A DNA stretch of 20,137 nt, from positions 1 through 20,137 of IMG/VR virus record IMGVR_UViG_3300027747_000800; one strand, written 5' to 3'. How positions within the stretch are numbered: position 1 is the stretch's first letter; every line of letters starts with the position of its first letter. Position numbers and translations under genes: made by a program. Below are positions 8,636 through 13,441 of the stretch, one piece after another. Under the pieces are notes generated by a model. It saw nothing but the letters and a program-made list of their open reading frames with translations. It searched no databases and was not told the DNA's origin. The stretch is from a virus.

Positions 8636-9678
8636 TGCAAGTCTCTTCTGTCGGCAGGAAGGCGATAGAAGGGTACGAAGGGTGCAGACTTACTGCATAC
8701 CAGGATTCAGTAGGCGTCTGGACTATCGGGTACGGTCACACCGGGCCTGATGTCCACGCAGGACTGACTATCACACAGGCACAAGCAGATCAACTTCTGT
8801 TGGCTGACCTATACAAGTTTGAACAAGGCGTAAGCCAGCTTGTGCGTGTGCCTATAAACCAGAACCAGTTCGATGCTCTGGTTTCGTTCGCATTTAATCT
8901 TGGTTTGGGATCTCTTGGTAGATCCACCCTGCTGAAACTGTTAAACAGCCGCGACTACAAGGGTGCGGCAGATCAGTTTCTGAAGTGGACATACGCCGGG
9001 CATGAACAGTTACCGGGACTGGTGATAAGACGCAGGGCTGAACGCGCCATGTTTCTTACGCCCGTTGCCACCACCCAAGAAAAACCTATTGCTGCACCGC
9101 AACATAAACTTGCAGAGATGTCTGTAGAGGAGAAACCCGTGCTTCCAGTATTGACCGCTTTGCTGCCGACGATTGTCGGGATGATCCCGTCACTTGCAAA
9201 AGTGTTTACAGACGGAACCAGCGTGCAAGACCGCAATATCGCGGTGGCACAAAAGGTGGGAGACCTGCTGGTGCAGGTTACACAGGCTCCGAACCTGCAA
9301 GGCGCTGTAGAGTCCATGCAAGCTGATCCGAGCGTTCTAGAGGCCGCTAAGAAGGCCGTAGAGACAGAGTTCTACAGCCTTATAGAAGCCGGTGGTGGTG
9401 GTATTACGGGTGCCAGGCAGTACAACATCGAAGCCAGCACGAACGCCTTCTGGAAGATGCCTGCATTCTGGATGTCGTTAATCCTGATGCCGCTCTTGTA
9501 CGGCACGGTGTATCTGGTGCTGACAAACCCGGAAGATTTCTCAGGTGAACTACGCGCCTCCGTCGTTAGCAGTGTCGTTACTGCAATTCTGGGTGGCGTG
9601 ATTGGCTTCTGGCTCGGATCTTCTTTCACAACCAGCAAGAGCCGAGGCCTCGGCGCTGAGCCTGCCAGCAACCCCTAA
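8635..9678 (+). CDS. GH24 endolysin (phage lysozyme) fused to a holin-like membrane domain
   Basis: A 347-residue protein starting at ATG 8635 (a GTG at 8632 is also possible). Residues ~5-140 are a T4/P21-type muramidase. The family's E-D-T triad is visible as E15 (YEGCRL), D24 (AYQDSVG) and T30 (WTIGYGH), and the downstream NQNQFDALVSFAFNLG block is also typical. The substrate is the peptidoglycan glycan strand. The N-terminus has no signal or SAR helix, so export must come from a holin. After a Pro/Glu/Lys linker (~142-168) comes a second half: a hydrophobic start, a charged helix region (QDRNIAVAQKVGDLL), and two membrane segments at ~277-297 and ~309-329. That half resembles stand-alone holin-like proteins. 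The last 129 bases overlap a convergent minus-strand gene. Confidence 0.88.
   Translation: MQVSSVGRKAIEGYEGCRLTAYQDSVGVWTIGYGHTGPDVHAGLTITQAQADQLLLADLYKFEQGVSQLVRVPINQNQFDALVSFAFNLGLGSLGRSTLLKLLNSRDYKGAADQFLKWTYAGHEQLPGLVIRRRAERAMFLTPVATTQEKPIAAPQHKLAEMSVEEKPVLPVLTALLPTIVGMIPSLAKVFTDGTSVQDRNIAVAQKVGDLLVQVTQAPNLQGAVESMQADPSVLEAAKKAVETEFYSLIEAGGGGITGARQYNIEASTNAFWKMPAFWMSLILMPLLYGTVYLVLTNPEDFSGELRASVVSSVVTAILGGVIGFWLGSSFTTSKSRGLGAEPASNP
9139..9678 (+). CDS. Possible separate holin from an in-frame internal start inside the endolysin gene
   Basis: Inside the endolysin gene, AGAGGAGA (9126-9133) precedes a GTG at 9139 by five to eight bases. This is better than the ribosome site of the parent gene and is in the same frame. 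Translation from here would give a 179-residue protein beginning VLPVLTALLPTIVGMIPSLA, which looks like a natural N-terminus: hydrophobic segment, charged middle, two transmembrane helices, short polar tail. In-frame nested starts are known in phage lysis cassettes. The Shine-Dalgarno also encodes VEEKP, so coincidence is possible. The sequence shows the start signal; separate expression and the holin role are inferred. Confidence 0.5.
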   Translation: MLPVLTALLPTIVGMIPSLAKVFTDGTSVQDRNIAVAQKVGDLLVQVTQAPNLQGAVESMQADPSVLEAAKKAVETEFYSLIEAGGGGITGARQYNIEASTNAFWKMPAFWMSLILMPLLYGTVYLVLTNPEDFSGELRASVVSSVVTAILGGVIGFWLGSSFTTSKSRGLGAEPASNP

Positions 9679-10272
9679 TTCCCACACCGGCTCGGCCTGC
9701 TGCGGATGCCGCAACACTCGACGCCATCGGATGGCTTGTGCAAGATCAAAAGCAAGATCGGCACGTTGCGAATCGTGGTGCCGACCAACTTCCTCGCACA
9801 GTTGAGCACACGCCTCACGCTCTGCCAGCACCGCATCCAGCCCCGACTCGGCCTGCTCTTTGTCAACTTGCGGCTCGGCATTTGTCAACGCTTTGTCAAC
9901 CGGCTCGGCCTGTTGTCCTCTTGCTCGGATGGCATCAGCGCATTCTTCTGCGCTCATCATTCGATTTGCAAACCTATCGCATAACTGAGCGCACGCCTCA
10001 CGTTCTGCCAGCACAAATGCTTGCGTCCGCGTCTGCCCCGGCGTCCTAACCGCCACCGGCTCGGCCTGCTTATCCCATGTGACAACCCCCGTGCGAACGG
10101 TCTTCATGGGCACGGCTTTGTAAGTTTCTTCCGGCTCAACCACCGGCTCGTCCTGCTGCTCCAGCGCGGCGCGGAGTGCGGTGATTGCTTCGTCACACTT
10201 ACGCTCAGATGTGTGCTTGCCTAAGTTTTCAAGCGCATCCAGTGCCTGCTGCATAACTTCTCTGTCGCTCAT
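9550..10272 (-). CDS. Modular protein with duplicated AEREACAQLC unit and QAEPV linkers, unknown
   Basis: A 240-residue protein with GGAGGGAAA before its ATG and a four-base overlap with the upstream gene. The N-terminal ~35 residues (MQQALDALENLG...AITALRAALEQQ) form a helical unit common in small phage/prophage proteins. Two copies of LAEREACAQLC then occur, each followed by a variable helical segment ending in an Arg-rich Ala-Ile-Arg-(A/W) motif. The units are separated by (Q/K)QAEPV linkers. Underlying DNA copies of the duplicated unit (9802-9831 and 9985-10014) match at 27 of 30 bases. The C-terminal ~45 residues, rich in Ala/Glu/Asn, run antisense to the endolysin end. The function is unknown. 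Pairs of Cys in each unit may bind metal, but this is speculation. Confidence 0.7.
   Translation of the reverse strand: MSDREVMQQALDALENLGKHTSERKCDEAITALRAALEQQDEPVVEPEETYKAVPMKTVRTGVVTWDKQAEPVAVRTPGQTRTQAFVLAEREACAQLCDRFANRMMSAEECADAIRARGQQAEPVDKALTNAEPQVDKEQAESGLDAVLAEREACAQLCEEVGRHHDSQRADLAFDLAQAIRWRRVLRHPQQAEPVWELGVAGRLSAEASALAGCERRSEPEANHATQNCSNDTANDGGA
9641..9654. other. 14-base perfect palindrome near the convergent gene ends
   Basis: GCCGAGGCCTCGGC is a perfect palindrome lying in the overlap of the endolysin gene and the opposing minus-strand gene. As RNA it could form a five-pair stem with a GGCC loop on either strand. No T-tract follows, so it is not a classical terminator, but no other candidate for separating the two convergent operons was found. 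Confidence 0.35.
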
Positions 10273-10468
10273 TTTCCCTCCGTTTTAATCGGTTTGATTT
10301 CGAGATCCAATTTCGCCGGCTGATCAGCAGACTGCTGCGGATGTTCTTCCAGCAACCAATCAGCAACCCACGCCGCGCCGGGATATCTGCCTTGTCGTTC
10401 TGCGGCAACAGCGGTGGCCGCTGTGTTAATCAGTAAGTCTCGCAACCACCCCACCGGCTCGGCCTGTT
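9686..10468. repeat. Interspersed 16-base repeat encoding QAEPV linkers
   Basis: The plus-strand string ACCGGCTCGGCCTGCT or a one- to two-base variant occurs at 9686-9701, 9899-9914, 10055-10070, 10142-10157 and 10453-10468, with a more diverged copy at 9843-9858. On the coding minus strand each reads (Q/K)(Q/D)(A/E)EPV in the same frame, across two adjacent genes. Spacing is irregular (about 55-310 bases) and the sequences between copies differ, so this is a linker repeat, not a CRISPR array. A short duplication with three TTTGTCAAC strings lies at 9859-9898. Confidence 0.75.
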
Positions 10469-10556
10469 TTTCCAGCCTGTTCCTTAGTTCATCCCTTTGT
10501 GCAAGCACGCACTCGGGGCGGGTGCAGTAATAACTGCATGAATGGATGTCGCTCAT
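10269..10556 (-). CDS. Small Cys-containing protein with QAEPV linker, unknown
   Basis: A 95-residue protein overlapping both neighbours by four bases (ATGA). The N-terminus contains a compact Cys cluster (HSCSYYCTRPECVLAQRDELR), compatible with a small zinc-binding turn, leading into a helix and a KQAEPVGWL linker identical in kind to the next gene. The remainder is helical (LINTAATAVAAERQGRY) with a HPQQ segment also found in the next gene. The shared linker and HPQQ strings suggest that the two genes exchange modules or arose by duplication. No function can be assigned. Confidence 0.7.
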   Translation of the reverse strand: MSDIHSCSYYCTRPECVLAQRDELRNRLEKQAEPVGWLRDLLINTAATAVAAERQGRYPGAAWVADWLLEEHPQQSADQPAKLDLEIKPIKTEGK

Positions 10557-10771
10557 TCTGTATCCCCCGCTACCCAGATCGCCATTCCTCCAGTGCGCTC
10601 AAAGTCTTCCGTCTTGAGTCGGATGTACTGCTGACCCGACACGCCTGCCGACTGGACGTAGCCTTGAATACCCCAATCCTTGACCTCGGTGACAGTGACC
10701 ATGCAGGCACCAAACATCTCCTTCTCTGGTCTGACTTGAACAATCTCGCCAACAATAATGTCGTCAGTCAT
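10553..10771 (-). CDS. Conserved small phage protein with beta-barrel look, unknown
   Basis: I chose ATG 10771 because it overlaps the upstream stop as ATGA; a TTG at 10786 is the alternative. The 72-residue product (MTDDIIVGEIVQVRPEKEMF...) is mostly beta, with VTVTEVKDWGIQGYV and QYIRLKTEDFE strands, and looks like a small barrel. I recognise the RPEKEMFGACMVTVTEV...GIQGYV pattern from many unrelated phage genomes, where it stays uncharacterised. No catalytic or binding motif is visible. It overlaps the downstream gene by four bases. Confidence 0.75.
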   Translation of the reverse strand: MTDDIIVGEIVQVRPEKEMFGACMVTVTEVKDWGIQGYVQSAGVSGQQYIRLKTEDFERTGGMAIWVAGDTE

Positions 10772-10950
10772 ATCGAATTGATCCAATTTGTTAATGACTC
10801 ATCAATATCGGCTTGAAGACGCGCATCTGCGTATTTGAATCCTGAGTCCGATATCTGTTTTATCACCGCCACGATTCTTTCTTTGTCGGGAGATACGACC
10901 AGCAGCGCCTTCACGACGACTGCAAGTGCTACCTGCTGGCCGAGGGTCAT
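10768..10950 (-). CDS. Small helical protein, unknown
   Basis: The real gene begins at ATG 10950, supported by GGAGGGG at 10953-10959, although the same frame stays open much further upstream. The 60-residue product has a hydrophobic N-terminal helix (LGQQVALAVVVKALLVVS) followed by charged helices (PDKERIVAVIKQIS, ARLQADIDESLTNWI). It could be membrane-tethered or a small helical adaptor. It overlaps the next gene by four bases. The family was not recognised. Confidence 0.65.
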   Translation of the reverse strand: MTLGQQVALAVVVKALLVVSPDKERIVAVIKQISDSGFKYADARLQADIDESLTNWINSI

Positions 10951-10985
10951 TTCCCCTCCGCTTTGTTTATGTTGTGAGTGAATAC

Positions 10986-11078
10986 TTACTTCTTGTCTGA
11001 TCCCAGCACGTAGACAGCCCACAATATGACTAGGCAGCTGACTACGTTCAGGATCGCATCTAGTAGTTCGCCCATCAT
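10986..11078 (-). CDS. 30-residue single-span membrane peptide
   Basis: ATG 11078 overlaps the glycosyltransferase stop as ATGA. The product, MMGELLDAILNVVSCLVILW followed by AVYVLGSDKK, has one hydrophobic span (~9-25) and a basic end, the typical form of a small phage inner-membrane peptide. It may be inserted in the host membrane to modulate a transporter or lysis, but that is only an inference. The coding call rests on the exact four-base overlap and the clear membrane pattern. The 35 bases downstream contain only the next gene's leader. Confidence 0.55.
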   Translation of the reverse strand: MMGELLDAILNVVSCLVILWAVYVLGSDKK

Positions 11079-11842
11079 TTAGCAGGCAGCAGCCCGCCTT
11101 CAAAGAGATAGCTGCCCATATGCCCCAGATGAACCCACGGAGCGGCATATACCTTGAATCCGTGCTTCCTGGCGACCATGCAGAAGTGGTAATCCTCAGA
11201 TAGCAGGCGGTTCGTACCTTCCTCGATGCTGCAAGCGAAGTATTCGGTGATCTTGTCGCCTGCTGCCATCTGACCTGACAAGTCCACCACATCGTTGTTG
11301 TAGACGGGTACCAACTCTGCGAGTTTTTCCATCACATCGCGTTTGATGCACATAAAGCCTGTGCCACCGTTCCAGATCTCGACAGGTACATCTCTGGCTA
11401 CCGTAGTAGTGCCCTTGTAGTCCACCAAATTGACAACCAGTGCGCCGCTGTAGCCTCGCAGGTTCTGAGTCTCAACGCCATCTTTCGCAGCCCTGCTGAC
11501 GCCTTCCCAGTTGATTTCTTTCTTGGGATAGATACCGCAGATGATGTCTTTGTCGGCTTCAATCATTGTGCGGACATCATCAAAGTTCCAGCGGATGTCT
11601 GCGTCAACAAAGAACAGGTGAGTCGCGTCTGACTGCATGAATTGGCGTGCAAGTGCGTTTCTGCCGCGCTGGATCAAACTCTCATTAAACATGGCGGCAA
11701 ACGACATCTTGATGCCCTTGTTAGCGCACATCATTGCCGTTTGAATCAAGGATTGCGTGTAGTAGCCGCTGCACATACCGCCGTACATAGGCGTTGCAAT
11801 CATTACGTGAGCCTGTTTTTTCAAAGCAAATCCACCTTTCAC
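11075..11842 (-). CDS. GT-A-type glycosyltransferase
   Basis: A 255-residue protein from GTG 11842 (GAGGA seven bases upstream; GTGA overlap with the upstream gene). A TTG at 11824 is an alternative. The fold pattern is that of a nucleotide-sugar glycosyltransferase: a beta strand HVMIATPMYGG (~12-22), an RGRN motif (59-62) that usually lies next to the donor site, and a DxD-type motif DAD (80-82, FFVDADIRW) for metal and the sugar-nucleotide. Further on are GGTGFMCIKRDVM (~170-183), typical of the acceptor-side region, and EDYHFC (~220), a plausible catalytic acid position. The substrate is unknown: virion protein, modified DNA base, or host envelope are all possible. It sits within early/recombination genes, not the virion operon. 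Confidence 0.85.
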   Translation of the reverse strand: MKGGFALKKQAHVMIATPMYGGMCSGYYTQSLIQTAMMCANKGIKMSFAAMFNESLIQRGRNALARQFMQSDATHLFFVDADIRWNFDDVRTMIEADKDIICGIYPKKEINWEGVSRAAKDGVETQNLRGYSGALVVNLVDYKGTTTVARDVPVEIWNGGTGFMCIKRDVMEKLAELVPVYNNDVVDLSGQMAAGDKITEYFACSIEEGTNRLLSEDYHFCMVARKHGFKVYAAPWVHLGHMGSYLFEGGLLPAK

Positions 11843-12171
11843 GATAAATCCTCGATTCGGAGTTTGTAGGTGACCTTTTTACGGGTCTTGTTTATAGGCT
11901 GACGTATCCAGCCGTGTACGTGGATCTTGATCCCGGCTTCCCGTACTGAATTCAAGTTAGGAGCCGCCAAAATCTTGTTTACGCGAGCAGAGACGGCGCT
12001 GGAAGTAGTTTGTACCGCCAGCACCTCATCCCGACGCAAAGCAAGAATGTCGCACCATCCCCAGAGATCCTTACGCTGGGCCGTAAAGCTGTTCCAGTGT
12101 TCGACTACCTCGCAGTAGTAGCCCAGCTCGCGCAGGTATGCGAGGGATCTCTGAGTAGGCGACGTTGCCAT
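11839..12171 (-). CDS. PDDEXK-like nuclease-fold protein with degenerate active site
   Basis: A 110-residue protein that starts at ATG 12171, sharing one base with the H-NS-like stop (TAATG). The arrangement of an N-terminal helix (RSLAYLRELGYYCEVVEHW), a basic KDLWGWCDILAL strand containing D41, and a following strand LAVQTTS (51-57) matches small restriction-endonuclease-like nucleases of phages. In those, Asp is followed by an E-x-K strand. Here the E-x-K position reads Q54-T-T, so either it belongs to a Gln-bearing subgroup or activity is reduced. Proximity to RecT and a YqaJ-type exonuclease suggests a role in recombination, junction processing or host DNA degradation. Confidence 0.65.
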   Translation of the reverse strand: MATSPTQRSLAYLRELGYYCEVVEHWNSFTAQRKDLWGWCDILALRRDEVLAVQTTSSAVSARVNKILAAPNLNSVREAGIKIHVHGWIRQPINKTRKKVTYKLRIEDLS

Positions 12172-12458
12172 TAGTAGCTGGCGTTACCGTTAGACAGAGC
12201 CTGCATATCGTTGGTCTTGAACCAATTCGGCTGACGGCCACGGCCCGTCCAGGTCTTGCCGGTAGCCGGGTCAGTGTATTTCGGAATACCAGCAGGTTTT
12301 TCCTGTTTGACTTTCTTGCCAAAAATCTGGTCAGCAGTCAGATCGTGTGCAGCGATAAGATCTTTCACCTGCTTGATAGCGTCAGCCTGGTGTTCTTTTT
12401 TGAGTGCTTCGATTTGTGCTTCCAGATCGGCTTTTTGTTTCAGAAGGTCTTGAATCAT
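12171..12458 (-). CDS. H-NS family nucleoid-associated protein, phage-encoded
   Basis: The open frame extends upstream, but the real start is ATG 12458 with AAGGA upstream (about nine bases). The 95-residue product has residues 1-35 as a coiled-coil oligomerisation helix (LLKQKADLEAQIEALKKEHQ), a linker rich in Lys, and a C-terminal DNA-binding module KYTDPATGKTWTGRGRQPNW (60-79). The TWTGRGR core matches the family's TWTGQGR loop that inserts into the minor groove of AT-rich DNA. The version with DPATGKTWTGRGR is typical of betaproteobacterial members. A phage copy may silence phage or host genes, or compete with host H-NS. Its start lies inside the end of the upstream gene (77-base overlap). 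Confidence 0.9.
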   Translation of the reverse strand: MIQDLLKQKADLEAQIEALKKEHQADAIKQVKDLIAAHDLTADQIFGKKVKQEKPAGIPKYTDPATGKTWTGRGRQPNWFKTNDMQALSNGNASY

Positions 12459-12696
12459 GAGGTTGTTCCTTGTAGGTAAATTTACGGCCTCGGCAGACTT
12501 CTCTGGCCAATGTTGCGAGCCAGATAACGCCTTGGTTGTACTTGAGCGCGGATTCGTGTGAGCAGCATCCAGCGTAGGGACTTTTTTGCAGGAAGTCCGG
12601 TCGCCACCACAGATGCCACACACACTTTTCGCATTCGGGTTTGTCGTCAATCGTAAAGTGAAGACGGGGGGATTTCTCTTTCTTTTTTCTCGGCAC
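12382..12696 (-). CDS. Small Cys/His-rich protein, possible zinc-binding
   Basis: A 104-residue frame from GTG 12696. Residues ~20-80 look folded with C-x-x-C (CEKCVWHLWW), then CC-x-H (GCCSHESALKYNQG), then VCRGRKF, a Cys/His set fit for one zinc ion and of a form seen in short phage proteins. Residues after ~80 are read in a different frame from the start of the H-NS-like gene and are low-complexity Ser/Thr/Arg, so the functional part may end at about residue 80. It overlaps the upstream gene by 50 bases and the downstream one by 77, unusually long for this operon. Confidence 0.6.
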   Translation of the reverse strand: MPRKKKEKSPRLHFTIDDKPECEKCVWHLWWRPDFLQKSPYAGCCSHESALKYNQGVIWLATLAREVCRGRKFTYKEQPHDSRPSETKSRSGSTNRSTQKRTPG

Positions 12697-12844
12697 GGTC
12701 TAATTCATGCCTTACATTTAAAAGCACTTGCTCCTTAAAAATGTCTAACGCACGCTCAAATGCTGCAATACAGCGCATACGCTCGACGGTTTTAGTAAAA
12801 TCTGAAATGCGTTGATCAAACAGATTATCTGTCGGAATCGGCAC
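12647..12844 (-). CDS. Small helical protein, unknown
   Basis: The frame is open further upstream, but that part is antiphase to a better gene. The likely start is GTG 12844, immediately after the upstream stop (TGAGGTG). An ATG at 12778 is the alternative. The 65-residue product is helical and charged: NLFDQRISDFTKTVERMRC, FERALDIFKEQVLLNVRHEL, then a Lys/Glu-rich tail. No domain was recognised. The overlap with the next gene contains runs of six A and six C on the coding strand, so a sequencing or assembly slip there cannot be excluded. Confidence 0.5.
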   Translation of the reverse strand: MPIPTDNLFDQRISDFTKTVERMRCIAAFERALDIFKEQVLLNVRHELDRAEKKEREIPPSSLYD

Positions 12845-12845
12845 C

Positions 12846-13031
12846 TCAGTTATCTTGAGGCTCCCACTTGAAACACCAGTGCTTGGCGGTGACGTAGGGG
12901 AAGACGGCACAAAGGAAGGATTGCTCGACCTGAGGAGGGCCGTAGCGGCAGCTTCCAATCTTTTCTTCATCATCTGTCTGCTCATCTATAACCTCCATTA
13001 CACAGTATTTGCATTCCCAGCAAGACTTCAT
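12846..13031 (-). CDS. Small Cys-rich zinc-finger-like protein
   Basis: A 61-residue protein from ATG 13031, with AGGTG in the preceding eight-base gap. The pattern C-x-x-C-x-x-C near the N-terminus (SCWECKYCVM), SCRYGPP in the middle and HWCFKWEP at the end is a frequent signature in short bacterial and phage proteins, with FP-x-V before the last Cys. The Cys residues are likely to hold one zinc. Possible roles include binding nucleic acid or a host protein. It lies just after the SSB-like gene and is probably translated with it. Confidence 0.7.
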   Translation of the reverse strand: MKSCWECKYCVMEVIDEQTDDEEKIGSCRYGPPQVEQSFLCAVFPYVTAKHWCFKWEPQDN

Positions 13032-13039
13032 ATTTCACC

Positions 13040-13369
13040 TCAAAAAGGTATGTCATCATCCAGATCAGGGCGAGTAGACGCTGCCCTCGCATACTTAGGC
13101 GTGACTTCCCGCACAACATGGCGCTCCGCTTCCTTCTCCTGCGCTGCACCTTCCCGCTTCTCTTTTGAATATGTGTCCTCAGACAGAGACACCAAGTCTC
13201 CGTATGGGGTTTGTTTACGCCAGCCGCTAATTTGCAGCTTCTCGCCCGCCTTATAGTCCATCTTTAGAATCAAAAAGCCTTTCCAGTCGGGAGCCTTTTC
13301 ACTCTTCCGCTTCTCGGGGCTTTCCCAGAACAGGACGCCCTTGCCGGGCTGTTCAATATGCGTTGCCAT
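13040..13369 (-). CDS. SSB-like single-strand DNA-binding/replication accessory protein with DDDIPF tail
   Basis: A 109-residue protein from ATG 13369 with AGGA seven bases upstream. Residues ~1-65 are beta-rich (GVLFWESPEKRK, WKGFLILKMDY, EKLQISGWRK), compatible with an OB-like or related small beta fold seen in short phage proteins. A charged linker follows, and the last six residues are DDDIPF (104-109). That tip equals the C-terminus of E. coli SSB, which docks onto repair and replication proteins through its acidic residues and terminal Pro-Phe. It lies directly downstream of recT-like and yqaJ-like genes. I infer a DNA-binding or partner-recruiting role. Whether the body binds single-stranded DNA cannot be read from sequence. 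Confidence 0.75.
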   Translation of the reverse strand: MATHIEQPGKGVLFWESPEKRKSEKAPDWKGFLILKMDYKAGEKLQISGWRKQTPYGDLVSLSEDTYSKEKREGAAQEKEAERHVVREVTPKYARAASTRPDLDDDIPF

Positions 13370-13395
13370 TTCATTTCCTAAGTTTAGGGATTAGA

Positions 13396-13435
13396 CCCCC
13401 GATATGCTGCAATCCGTAGACTGACATACCGGGGG
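13396..13435 (-). promoter_or_regulatory. Stem-loop between the recT-like and SSB-like genes
   Basis: In the 72-base gap between the two genes, 13396-13406 pairs with 13425-13435 over 11 positions. In the minus-strand RNA every position pairs, one as G-U, around an 18-base loop, whereas the plus-strand reading has a mismatch. This favours a function in the leftward transcript. No T-tract follows, so it is more likely an RNA processing, stability or partial attenuation element than a terminator. The Shine-Dalgarno of the SSB-like gene lies about 15 bases downstream. Confidence 0.55.
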
Positions 13436-13441
13436 CAGATG

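Noticed and set aside
9686-10468. Repeats as a CRISPR-like array
   Set aside because: Copies are only 16 bases, irregularly spaced, in frame within two coding genes and explained by protein linkers.
10951-11292. Minus-strand open frame extending upstream of the 60-residue gene at 10768-10950
   Set aside because: It is antiphase to the clear glycosyltransferase gene and the small membrane peptide, and the ATG at 10950 has a GGAGGGG site of its own.
12459-12650. Possible 64-residue N-terminal extension of the H-NS-like protein
   Set aside because: The extension does not resemble the family, overlaps a Cys-rich gene in another frame, and the ATG at 12458 gives the normal H-NS length.
12682-12688. 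AAAAAAG slippery heptamer on the minus strand in the overlap of two genes
   Set aside because: A -1 slip from the downstream frame would only give a short tail ending at 12647, and no stimulatory structure is evident; chance in an A-rich Lys stretch is simpler.
12845-12985. Upstream extension of the 12647-12844 gene
   Set aside because: It runs antiphase through the Cys-rich 12846-13031 gene and is Ser/Pro low complexity.
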